A stretch of DNA of 64,000 nucleotides from Craspedostauros australis (taxonomy: Eukaryota; Bacillariophyta; Bacillariophyceae; Mastogloiales; Achnanthaceae): positions 1,525,001 to 1,589,000 of the forward strand of contig JAMXDE010000009.1 in NCBI GenBank assembly GCA_026770025.1. Reading direction: 5' to 3'. The translations under genes and the position numbers were made by a program. Below the pieces are notes generated by a model. That model had not been told where the DNA came from. It saw nothing but the letters and a program-made list of their open reading frames with translations, and ran no database searches. Positions 1 through 10,100 of this stretch are shown here, piece by piece (position 1 is the first letter of the stretch; every line of letters begins with the position of its first letter).

Positions 1-411
1 TGCACCTCCATGCACATTGCTCTCATGTTGCTCGTTGATGTTGACTTGATTGTCAACATTGTCGTCTCTCTGGTTTTGTTGAATCTGATGATTGATCGAA
101 TCTGATGATTGATCGAATCCGATGATTGATCGAATCTGATGATTGATCGAATCTGATGGAATGTTCAAAACATATTTCATTCCTGTAGACCTGGTAGGTA
201 AGGTCTTGATGTGACGTTACGTGTGGTGGATACTGTGGTATCCGCTGGTATCGCGGTATCCTGGCGCCGTAGTATCGCAGTGTTCTCATGGTACAGCGAT
301 GGTATCGCTGTGACGTCATAGTTTTGTGTCGTGATTCCGCCACCAAATAGTCTAGATGATGGCAAGCAAGTGTGACTGATGCATACACATCCGAGTACAC
401 ACATTCCGACA
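1..411 (-). repeat. Element A 3' LTR (partial)
   Basis: Position n matches n+16473 in the right LTR across the whole stretch without indels. The inner end reads CCGACA on the plus strand (TGTCGG in element orientation), a classic copia LTR start. It contains a 17-bp tandem repeat (81-158) and TGACGT/TGACGTCA motifs at 212-217 and 311-318. Confidence 0.9.
81..158. repeat. 17-bp tandem repeat in LTR A (left copy)
   Basis: About 4.5 copies of a 17-bp unit (GAATCTGATGATTGATC, one base varying in one copy) lie back to back. The same array is at 16554-16631 in the right LTR. Tandem motifs in this U3 position often act as promoter or enhancer elements, but here that role is inference. Confidence 0.85.
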
Positions 412-430
412 CCCTTCCTGTAGGCGTCAG

Positions 431-3400
431 TCATTCGCTGCTGTCGCCAGTGTGTAGGTAGGTCTTCTCGTGCTCGCGCTGTAGCTCTGACTTGATGTTC
501 TTCGTGAAGCCGTCGCTTCGGTTGTTCTCTGATTTGACGAAGATGATTTCGATCAGCTTGTCATTCACCATGTTGCGGACGTAGTGATGGCGTACGTCGA
601 TATGGCGGGAGCGTTGCGATGTTGAGGGATTCTTTGCAATGAAGATCGCTCCAACATTGTCGACTCTCACAGTGATTGGAGTCTTCACTGGCACTCCCAC
701 ACTCTCCAGGAGTTGCATCACAAAGAAGATCTCCTTCGCTGCTTCGGATAGCGCGATGTACTCTGCCTCTGATGAACTGAGGGTCACTGCCTTCTGCGCC
801 TTGGATCGCCAGAGGATAGGGACTTGACAGAGGTAGAGAATGAATCCGCCAACACTGATGCGAGTGTCCTTGTCTCCGGCGTATTCGCTGTCGCAGAACA
901 TCTCCATGTTCCATGCGCTGCTGTCTGTCATGACGGGATGGATCTTCAGACCGTAGTGCTTCGTGTCAATGACGTATTTGATGATACGTCGCATCTCCTT
1001 GGTTGCAGCCTTGGTCGGTCCATCCAGTACCTTCGTCAGCTCTCTGACAGGATTGGCGATGTCGGGACGCGAATGCTTGATCAGGAAAAGAAGCATTCCC
1101 ACTCCCTTGCGATAGTCAGCATGCTCTGCTGCATTCACCTTCTGCAATCCGTTCTCTTCGGATGGGCGAACGATGCTCTGGCTTGGCGTCCCTGGCGTCG
1201 CGTAGCGCTGCATCTTCTCCACCTCTGCACCAAACTCGGTGACTAGGTTTCGGATCAGATGTGGCTGGCGTAGGACGGCTCTCGTCTTGTCTGCGTTGAG
1301 CTGGATGTTGCAGCTGAGGTAGTCACCCAAACCCTTCTCGATGGTGACCTTGAACTTGCTCTTCTGGATGTCGATCATGAATTGCTCGAGTGCCTTCTGG
1401 TGTCCGCAGCAGAAGCAGTCGTCGACGTAGATCGCCACAATGACTGTTTCGTTCTTCGTCTTGCGATGGAAGAGACACGGATCTGCCGCGCTCTGGTCGA
1501 ACCGCATTCCCTTCAGCGTTGACACCAGCATCTTGTACCATTGGCGTGCGCTCTGGACCAGCCCGTAGATTGGCTTGTGCAGCAGCAGCGCTTCATCCGG
1601 TGTGCTGTCCATTCCGCTTGGACAATTCATGTACACCTCTTCTTCGAGATCGCCGTACAAGAATGCCGTGACGACGTCCACGAGTGCGCAGTCCATCTTC
1701 TGCAGCATCATGATCACCATCATCACACGGTACGTGACGTCGTGGATGACAGGCGAGTGGTGCTCTTGGTAGTCCACTCCTGCGATCTGCGAATAGCCAC
1801 ACGCCACCAGACGCGCTCGATAGGTTCCATTGCGCTTTAGTTTAAACACCCATTTGCACTTGCAGCATCTGCGGTCTCTCGGAATGGATGAGCGCTTGAT
1901 CTTGCTGTAGACGGATCGAGCATCCATCGAGCTGAACTCCTTTGCGATGGCAGCTCTGTAGCCCTTCCGGTGTGTTGCATTCGGATGGTTGAATGCTTGG
2001 TCGAAGGTTGATGGCTCGATGTGTGTCGGTGTCTCTCCTGTCTCATCTTGGGTGGTTGCACAGATCTCTGTCTCGAAATCGTCGGTACTGATTGCGTTGT
2101 TACCGAATAGAGCATCTGTAACTGCGTTGGTGACGTCCGATGGAGGAGAGTCGCTGTCTTCGTCGTCCGTACCTTCGTCGTTCTCCTCATTCTCGTCGGT
2201 GGTGTCGTCATTGGTTTCGTCATCGTCGTTGGTCTCCTCGCTGTTGTCCTGATCGTGGTCTGTGTTGCTCTTGTCGTCGTCGGTGTCGCTTCCCCTATTG
2301 AAGACGGATAGGTTGGTTGTGAACCGCTTGCCTTCATGCTTCTCTTTCTTTCCTGGCTTGTTGTAGTTCGCAAGGTTGCGCAATTCGCTCTTTCCTTTCA
2401 TGTTGGATGGCAGCGACGCACGCGACTTCGCGTTCGTTTTTGCTTGATGCTTGCTTCGCTCGATGTATCGCTGTTGTCGCTCGCTGCGAGTGGTATCGCG
2501 CTTGCTTGGTCGTTTTGGGGGATCAGCTGTCGTGGTGCGACTAGTTTTCGAATCATCGTTCGCTTCGTGCGAACGCTTGCGTGACGTTGGCGGAGTGCGG
2601 AGGATGCTTGGTGGGACACTTGGTGGGGCGACATCTTCAATGTCGGTCACTGTGTCGTCGTCGACGGGAATCGCGTCAACCTCTTCTTCGGACGCAGTCC
2701 CTTCGTCCACTGGTGTGGTCGCCGTCTCGCTCGCGAGACCTGGTGAGCCCTTCTTCGCACTCGTGTTGTTGTTGGTGTCGTCATCGTCCTCATCGTCGTC
2801 ATCTGAGAGGACGTGGTAGGAGTTCGCGTCGGCGAATGACACAGAGCGTCGCTTTGGCTTGGTTCGAGCTGTGTGGGACGGCGCTGTCCCTTCCCTTCCG
2901 ACCAGGATGAATCCGTCATCGTCAGTCTCCGTTGGGCGCTCGTGATCGGTCGCGACGATCTGACTCCCTTCCGGCTTCCCATCGTCCGAGCCGTAGGTCC
3001 AACCCTTGAAGTGCCCGTACGATCTGTTGAGCCATTTCACGTCTCTGGTGCAGACGATGGACTTGGTGGATGGACGGTACATGTTGTAGACGCCGGATCC
3101 ATGCTGTGGAGCATATCCGACGAACAACATCGCCTCGCCTCTGTTCTGGAGTTTCGCCGTCATGCCTCCATAGGCTGTCTTGACGACTCCGACTTCACCA
3201 AAGGTGCGAAGTCCGCTTGCATACTTCGGATCCTCTCCGAAGAATAGATGGTGTGGCGACTTGGTCTGTCCCTTCGCCACAGTGATGTTGGCGACCGCGG
3301 TCGCGACGTTGGCTGCTGCAGCCCATAGACCATGTCTGTGCTCTTCGTTGAGCTGGGCGCTGTTCAGCATGGATCGCATCTTCGTGTACAAGTATGCGAA

Positions 3401-6232
3401 CTTGCGCTCGACCCTGCCGTTCTGCTGTGGTGTGTTGGATGCCGTGTATTCGAATGAGACGTCGAATCCGGCTTCGAGCAGATGGGCCTCCGATGCCTTG
3501 TTCTCTCCGCTGTTGTCTCCACGGAAGATGATGGGCTTGCCGTCCGTGTGTGCACGGATCTTCTGAAGGAATCGCTTCAGGAAGGCCGGTTGGTCACCCT
3601 TGTTGGTGAGGAAGATGCTCCAGCAGTAATCTGTGTGGTCGTCTACGATCAACACCCAGTACCGCTTGTTGCCGAAGCTCGTGTGCTTTGTGTAGCTGAT
3701 GTCGATGAAGAATCGCTCACATTGTCGCGATGCTCTCGCGATGGTCGCCTTCGGGACGTTCTTCACTCGCGCGTTGGCGATGGCGCAGTGCTTGCATGGC
3801 GGCATGGTGCCGATGATGTTCCATCCGTGATGCGATGCGGTCCGTTGCATTGCTTCCAGTGGGGCGTGTCCCAACATGCGATGGAGTGTGGATGCGTTGA
3901 TGCCCTTCGGTGGATCCGATGTGACGGCCGCAGCCGTGACGTCTGTGCGTGGCTTGACTGCATGCATCTGCACGCCAGTCACGAAACCATTTCGCGTGCG
4001 GAACACTCGATCGAACACGATCTTGTTCCCGTTGCCGTTTGCGATGTCCATGATGATACCATTGTTGCCGATCTGGTATCCATTCTCCAGCGCCTTGTTC
4101 GTTGAGAACAGATTCACCCACATCTTGGGTGCGAACTTCACGTCGTTCAGTCTGATGGTGCGCTGTGTGTTATCGCGTTGCTTCACTCGGAGATAGATGG
4201 ATCCCATCTTTGGTGAGTTGAGTTGTGTGTTGTCACCGACCTTCACGAAGGATTGGATGTGGCGGACGTTGAACATCCCCTTGTCCGAATTCACAATGTG
4301 GCATGAGGCTCCACTGTCGGCGAGCCATGTGTGTTGATCGGGTGTGTCGGTGCGGTGGTCGGATGCACGGAAGCGCGTGCGATCCACGACCATGATTGCC
4401 AACTCGTCGTCGTAGGAGGAATCGTCGTCGTCGGATGACTCACCCGTGCTGGAATCATCCCAATTGATTGGAGGGCGCATTGGTGCTGCCTGCTGTGGTG
4501 GTTCCGGTCTTGCCTGTCGTGGTGGCTCAGGTCGCCTCTCCTGTGGTCGGTGGTGAAGGAGTGTCACCATGCATCCTCCGAGGATGAAGTGCCGCTCCAT
4601 GATGCTCAGCGGTGGTTGGCGGTACTGTTCGAGGATCCTGTTGAGAATCATGCTGTTGGCCAGGATCTCCTCAATGGACAGAAGCTCTGCCCTGACGAAC
4701 ATTGTTGACACTCGTCCCACAAATGCCATCTGCACACGTCGATTGTTCGGGAACAGGTTGCAGGCCGCGTTGAGGATGGCGTTGCCGATCAGTTCGCGCT
4801 GTTTGATCTCGGCCGTGAATGTTGGGTACGGCACAGTGTCATGCCTGCCGTGCGCTCCTCGTTGGTTGAAGAAGTCCGTGGGCCCAAAGCGTAGGCCGGT
4901 TGGGAGGATCACGTCTTCGTGGTTGTTGAAGACTCGTTGACCTTCTGGTCTGGGAGGACGGAATCTGTACCCGACGGCTGGTTGCCAGGTTGCGTCGCTG
5001 TCATCATCTCCGTCGTCTTGAGCGATCTCTTCTTCGGCGGAGCCAGCGGCTGACGCCTCTTCGAAGAGATTGTCGTCCAGGAGCATGTCTTGCTCAATTG
5101 GGGGCTCCCCGGCTTCCTCCATGGCGAGGATATCGATGTTCTCCTCGGGGTCTTCTTCTCGGTTGCCGTTGCTCGGCAAGTCGTGCGTGTTGAGGCAATA
5201 ATCGAAATCGAGATCAAAACGAGGCTCGTTGTCGAGCGTCACCTCGTGGATGATTGGTCCGTCGTTGAGCCATTCTGGGATGCTCGTGTCGTCGTGGACC
5301 TCGTCTATTCCTGGACGGTGTTGGAAGGTATCAAAGAATGAATCATCGACGGCATAGGCGGTGTGAGTGTTCGTGGGTGTGTCGAGAGTGGTCATCACCA
5401 TCTCGAATCTGTCATCGGCACCGTCTTGTGCCGTGCTGCCTTGCTCTTCCTGCTTTCTCTTTTCGTTGAACTTTTTCTTCCTGCAGTCTGCCTCTCGATG
5501 TCCTGGGATGCCACAGTAATGGCACTTCCCGCTGAAGCCGTTGCCACGACCTCTTCCTCTGTTGCCGCGGTTGCCTTGATTGCCGCGCTGATCTCTTCGG
5601 TTGCCTCTGTTGTTGTAGCCTCCTCGTCGGCCGTTGTTGGATTGATGGTTGTTGTTGTTGTCGGCCGCTTGCTTTCTGTCTGGACAATTCGCAGACCGAT
5701 GGCCGTACTTTCCGCAGTTGTGGCAGTTGCCCTTGAATCCGCCTGTCGCAGCCATCGCCGCGTCGTCGCGCTTGCTGCCAGTATCCGCGAAGTCGTCCAC
5801 GTACGCTTTTCCACCTTGGAGTTTGGAGTATCTGTAGTTCAGCACATTCCGGATGGCCTCGATCGTCACCTTCTCTGGACCCATCTGCAGTTGGTATTCG
5901 AAGTTGCTCACTTCGTCGTCGTAGTCCTTGCTGAGGCTGCTGAGCACTTGCATGATCAGCTCTCTCTCACTGATCTCGTAGCTCACATCGTGAAGGCGAG
6001 TGCGGAGCAGCTCAAGCCGTGTGACGTAGATGTCGGGATCCGTATCCCTCGCCATGCGCTCGGTGTTGAATTGGCGCTTCAGTCGAAGTACCGTGGATGC
6101 ATCGGTTGGCTGGTACTTCTCCTTCAGCATCTTCCATGCTGCCGCTGGGTTCCCCTCGGGGTGCTGCTCGTCGCAGCATTGGTTGATCAGCTGGATTGCC
6201 TGCTTTCCAGTTCCTTGCTCTGCATCCATCAT
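431..6232 (-). CDS. Element A gag-pol main reading frame
   Basis: A 1933-residue frame of a copia-type element. From its N side: a gag UBN2-like region (about 1-150), two CCHC knuckles near residues 170 and 235, an acidic spacer, an aspartic protease (DSGAS, near 642), a GAG-pre-integrase zinc region (about 820-890), an integrase core with the D/D/E pattern (to about 1010), an RT with YVDD near 1602, and RNase H (about 1810-1910, motif SSSEAEY). The first gag residues of this element lie on the far side of element B (15472-16076). The piece is treated as a fossil split by a nested insertion. Confidence 0.9.
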   Translation of the reverse strand: MMDAEQGTGKQAIQLINQCCDEQHPEGNPAAAWKMLKEKYQPTDASTVLRLKRQFNTERMARDTDPDIYVTRLELLRTRLHDVSYEISERELIMQVLSSLSKDYDDEVSNFEYQLQMGPEKVTIEAIRNVLNYRYSKLQGGKAYVDDFADTGSKRDDAAMAATGGFKGNCHNCGKYGHRSANCPDRKQAADNNNNHQSNNGRRGGYNNRGNRRDQRGNQGNRGNRGRGRGNGFSGKCHYCGIPGHREADCRKKKFNEKRKQEEQGSTAQDGADDRFEMVMTTLDTPTNTHTAYAVDDSFFDTFQHRPGIDEVHDDTSIPEWLNDGPIIHEVTLDNEPRFDLDFDYCLNTHDLPSNGNREEDPEENIDILAMEEAGEPPIEQDMLLDDNLFEEASAAGSAEEEIAQDDGDDDSDATWQPAVGYRFRPPRPEGQRVFNNHEDVILPTGLRFGPTDFFNQRGAHGRHDTVPYPTFTAEIKQRELIGNAILNAACNLFPNNRRVQMAFVGRVSTMFVRAELLSIEEILANSMILNRILEQYRQPPLSIMERHFILGGCMVTLLHHRPQERRPEPPRQARPEPPQQAAPMRPPINWDDSSTGESSDDDDSSYDDELAIMVVDRTRFRASDHRTDTPDQHTWLADSGASCHIVNSDKGMFNVRHIQSFVKVGDNTQLNSPKMGSIYLRVKQRDNTQRTIRLNDVKFAPKMWVNLFSTNKALENGYQIGNNGIIMDIANGNGNKIVFDRVFRTRNGFVTGVQMHAVKPRTDVTAAAVTSDPPKGINASTLHRMLGHAPLEAMQRTASHHGWNIIGTMPPCKHCAIANARVKNVPKATIARASRQCERFFIDISYTKHTSFGNKRYWVLIVDDHTDYCWSIFLTNKGDQPAFLKRFLQKIRAHTDGKPIIFRGDNSGENKASEAHLLEAGFDVSFEYTASNTPQQNGRVERKFAYLYTKMRSMLNSAQLNEEHRHGLWAAAANVATAVANITVAKGQTKSPHHLFFGEDPKYASGLRTFGEVGVVKTAYGGMTAKLQNRGEAMLFVGYAPQHGSGVYNMYRPSTKSIVCTRDVKWLNRSYGHFKGWTYGSDDGKPEGSQIVATDHERPTETDDDGFILVGREGTAPSHTARTKPKRRSVSFADANSYHVLSDDDDEDDDDTNNNTSAKKGSPGLASETATTPVDEGTASEEEVDAIPVDDDTVTDIEDVAPPSVPPSILRTPPTSRKRSHEANDDSKTSRTTTADPPKRPSKRDTTRSERQQRYIERSKHQAKTNAKSRASLPSNMKGKSELRNLANYNKPGKKEKHEGKRFTTNLSVFNRGSDTDDDKSNTDHDQDNSEETNDDDETNDDTTDENEENDEGTDDEDSDSPPSDVTNAVTDALFGNNAISTDDFETEICATTQDETGETPTHIEPSTFDQAFNHPNATHRKGYRAAIAKEFSSMDARSVYSKIKRSSIPRDRRCCKCKWVFKLKRNGTYRARLVACGYSQIAGVDYQEHHSPVIHDVTYRVMMVIMMLQKMDCALVDVVTAFLYGDLEEEVYMNCPSGMDSTPDEALLLHKPIYGLVQSARQWYKMLVSTLKGMRFDQSAADPCLFHRKTKNETVIVAIYVDDCFCCGHQKALEQFMIDIQKSKFKVTIEKGLGDYLSCNIQLNADKTRAVLRQPHLIRNLVTEFGAEVEKMQRYATPGTPSQSIVRPSEENGLQKVNAAEHADYRKGVGMLLFLIKHSRPDIANPVRELTKVLDGPTKAATKEMRRIIKYVIDTKHYGLKIHPVMTDSSAWNMEMFCDSEYAGDKDTRISVGGFILYLCQVPILWRSKAQKAVTLSSSEAEYIALSEAAKEIFFVMQLLESVGVPVKTPITVRVDNVGAIFIAKNPSTSQRSRHIDVRHHYVRNMVNDKLIEIIFVKSENNRSDGFTKNIKSELQREHEKTYLHTGDSSE

Positions 6233-6329
6233 CAGGATCAGATCGCTGAAGCAGTCCAGCGCCAGTTCGCACGTCTCTTCGAGGGCCTCCCTCTTCTCCT
6301 CATCGCTCTCTCTTTCGATGTCTTCTTTC

Positions 6330-6334
6330 GTCGG
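6330..6334. repeat. Target-site duplication of element B, left copy (GTCGG)
   Basis: GTCGG directly abuts the left LTR of B. The same five bases abut the right LTR at 15472-15476. A 5-bp duplication is usual for copia integrases. Confidence 0.9.
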
Positions 6335-7022
6335 AGTTAGGATTCGGGCGTAGTCGGCGCGAATCGGTGGAGGATGTCTCTTGAATCTGCCAGCTTCGGG
6401 ATAGCCGTGTGATGCAGTTCAAGAGAGGTGTACTGATTGAAGAGTTGTTACTGTAACGATGAGTAGATGAGTGCTTTGTAGCTAATCCTTGTCTGTGTTT
6501 ATTATGAGTTAGCTTGTAGTGTTAGTAGGGTGAAGAAACGATGCCACACAACTTGGCGAGACCCTGCACTGATGTACTTGGTTCAGTGCTACAGGGTATA
6601 CAGTCATTACAGCGCCTTGCTCTCCACATACGTAGATACACTGCAGTGTAGATCATGGCATGTGGCAGTGACGACCATGAAGCAGTGGCTGTGGTTGGAG
6701 CTGGCTCTCGGATTCCATTGTTTGAGTTGAAGCAGGTTGGATACACGCGTTAAGACCACGGCAGTGGTGCAGTAGTCATCAGCATGGAGGGAATCAAAGT
6801 ATGTTGTAGTAAAAGGATCTGAGGAGCATATAGTTCCCAAGGTGGGATGTGAGTCAGGTTGGTCATGTTTGGGTCATGATGGATTCGTGAATGGAGGAGA
6901 GAAAGGAGGAGAAAAGATTTGGTGGTCGATCAAGTCGGAAGATTTCGCGCCAAAACCAAGAATTTCTCCCATCAGGTTGATACCGTGTTCGGTAATAGTC
7001 TGTCCCTCATTGAATCTCAACT
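6335..7022 (-). repeat. Element B 3' LTR
   Basis: 688 bp, matching 14784-15471 at a constant offset of 8449, with no differences noticed by eye. The ends on the plus strand are AGTTAGGATTC and GAATCTCAACT, a short imperfect inverted repeat. Small frames inside it (for example 6522-6746) recur identically in the other LTR and are not credited as genes. Confidence 0.93.
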
Positions 7023-7105
7023 CTCCCTCTCAGTGTTGGGTCGTGATTGGAGTTGTGGTATCGATGAAAACTTCATCCTTCGTTGTTGTTTGTTGTTGTT
7101 GGTCG

Positions 7106-10100
7106 TTACCAACCCATGATCTTGGATCGTAGGTATTCAAAGACTGCGATGGACAGTCCTTTGGTGAAGATGTCAGCCAATTGCTCCGGTGTTGCAATAT
7201 GCTGGATGCAGATGAAACCTGCCTTGACCCAGTACCAAAAGAAATGCCACTTGGTCAGGAAATGCTTGGTGCGCGCGGTCGGCTGGTGATTGGTGGCGAG
7301 AGAAATACAAGCTTGGTTGTCCTCGAAGACAGTGCACTGGAGATTGGTGTGCAGCGGCATGTCGGTGCCGGCGTTGTTGATCACTTGGCGAATGAGTTGT
7401 TGGATGGGAATCAATGTTCGCATTGCCAGGGAGAGAGCGGCGTACTCGGACTCCATCGTGGATAACGCGATCTCAGTTTGGAGTTTCGACTTCCAGATGA
7501 GAGGGCATCCACCCAATGTGATGAGATATCCCGTGCGTGATTTCACCGACACTGGATCTTTGCTGTCCTCACGTTGGTAGAGGCCTGCGAAGTCAGCGTC
7601 TACGTAGCACTTGAGGTCGAGTTGCCCTGTAGGGCGAACGATGGTGCCCATGGTTTCAGTGTGCTTGAGATAGCGCATGATGCGCTTGACCGCTTTGGCG
7701 TGTGATCGGCGGGGATCGTGTCCGAAGCGAGCGACTTGGGAGACTGCGAAGGCGAGATCGGGACGAGTGTTCGTTGTGAGGTAGAGCAGCATGCCGACGA
7801 CAGAGCGGTAGTTCCATTTCTCGTTCATGGCTGGTTCATTCTTGCACTGTCCGAGTGCGAGTTGGGTAGTAGGTACCGGGCATGGATTGCAGTTCGACAT
7901 CTTCGTTGTCTCAAGGACCTTTTTGATCAATCCTGGTTGTCGAAGATGGACAGTATCCGCCTTCGGGTCACGGCAGAGCTCAATCCCCAGGAATTCAGTG
8001 AAGCTGCCTTCCTGGGTAAGCTCGAACCCGAGTTCACGCATTGATGCAATGAAGTCGTCAGCGTCCTTCTTGGTCTTGGAGGCGATTCCTGCATCGTCAA
8101 CGTAGAGAACGATCATGATGTTGCGCTTGATGAACAAGCATTGCTCTTGGTCGCAGGCTGTGAAGCCGACTGTGATTAGAGCTCGGATGAGGTGCTCGTA
8201 CCACAGGCGCGGGGCGATCGTCAATCCGTAGAGACTTTTGCGAAGTCGGAGACAGGTGTTGGGTCCCTTGCTTGACTTGAAGCCGCGAGGAAGGTGAAGA
8301 TGCACAGGCTTGTGGATGGAGGCCTGCACGAAGGCATTCGTGAAGTCGATTGACGTGGTTGTCCAACCCATCACAATGGATGTGCTCAGGAAGATGCGAA
8401 CCGATGACCAGGCCACGACTGGCGCGTAGGTGGATGCATCTTCATTCATGAGATCTCCACGGCAACACCAGCGACCCTTGTACTTCTTGATCGTACCATC
8501 CGGCAAGCGCTTGCGACGGAAGACCCAGGTCCCTGGGAAGATTCGATCGTTGACGACGTCGGCCTTTTGAATCTCTTCCCATGTTCCCTTTTCGGTAAGT
8601 GCCTTGATTTCCTTTTCGGCTGCTTGCATCCACTCATCCTTGTTGTCGTCGCGAATCGCTTCGTCAAAGGAAAGGGTGTCAGGGTCATTGCTGGATGCCT
8701 TGTACGTGGATGAGCGTTCGGCGATATCCAAATCGCCACCTGTTGCGAAGTAGCTCATCATGTGTCCATCAACATAAGTTGGGAAGTTTGTTGAGTCTCG
8801 TTGTGGCTCGATGATCGAGACAGCATAGGCATGTTGTTCGATGTTAGCCCACGCGTGCTCTGGAATACATGTTGCTGTGTCCAGGATGGACGATGGGTCA
8901 ACTTCAAGTGTCGATCCGATTTTGTCGGAGACGCGCGTTGCTGGAGCCATCTTGAGAGGTGCCGTGTTGGTTTCGATCATCCCTTGGACAAACTTCTCGA
9001 CTTCGAATGCACTTGGCTGTGGCCATGGCCCTGGACGAATCGTCGTGACTTGGCGACGGAGTAGTTCGAATGCGAGACGATAGCGATGATTCTCAGAGAT
9101 GGCGTTCCACACGGAGCGAGTCCTTTTGAAGAATGTGTTTCCACTGATTCTGGATTCGGGAGGAAGAAAACCCTTCATCATCAAGTATTCCGGATCCTGA
9201 TACGACCATGGCTCTGGTTTGGCCGATGACATGTAGTCAAAGGCATCGAAGCTGGGGTTCATGATGCCGGTTCGTATGAAAGCACTCAGTCTGTTGACGA
9301 ATTGGCCGACGGCGTAGTCAGTCGCTTGTCTCCTGAGGTCGTCACAACGAATCTCGCAGTGAAGGTCGACTTCGAAGTGTCTCTCCATGTCCGAGTAGAA
9401 GTCCTCGTAGACGTCTTGGAATGGCGTTGGTCCCTCTTCGACCATATCGTCTGGATCCGGCTGCCACCAATCGGCCATGTTGATGCTTGCTTCTTCTGCT
9501 TTAGCCGGCTTTGGGGCGAACGTTGGAAGGACGATGTTGGTTGGTTGTGGATTCAACGTATTGAATCGACCTCGAAGTCTGCGCAATAAGTAGTGAGCGT
9601 CCACCTTGAATTGGTGTAGGTCGATGGAGAGAGAGTCGCTGCCTTCGCGTTGGAGAGGTTCGATTGTATGTAGGCAATCGACGACAGCTTGTGAGAATGT
9701 TATGATCGACGACGAGTCGGGGTGCAATTCCCTGGGTGTTGTGGCCTGTTCAATCTCTTCCAAGGTAGCTACTGCGGGGCAGAAGTAGTAATCGTCGGTG
9801 TCTTCGTCGTCTAACCATGCGGCTTTGCCTCCCATGCGCGCATACGTGAATCGCTTTGGTTGTTTGCGATTTCTCGTGCTTCGAGGTCTTACTGGCGTTG
9901 GTTCAAGCTTAGGCATGATTGGTGTCATGGAACCGGTTTCAGTTGGTGTCGGATCTGAAGGTGGTAATGGAGTTGCCGGTCCCGAGATTGGTGACTCTCG
10001 GAGAGGTGAGTCAAATTGCGGTTGAAGTGTTCGCTGGTCCGGTGACTCTATAGTAGGGTCAGGTACCGGGGACTCATAGGGAGCTCCCTCTGTCGAAGAC

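Noticed and set aside
81-158. Array of regularly spaced short repeats resembling a CRISPR array
   Set aside because: The 17-bp units are directly adjacent with no unique spacers, lie inside an LTR, and the genome is eukaryotic.
5363-6340. 325-residue plus-strand frame in element A
   Set aside because: It is antisense to the gag region with its zinc knuckles and is Val/Ala-rich by composition only.
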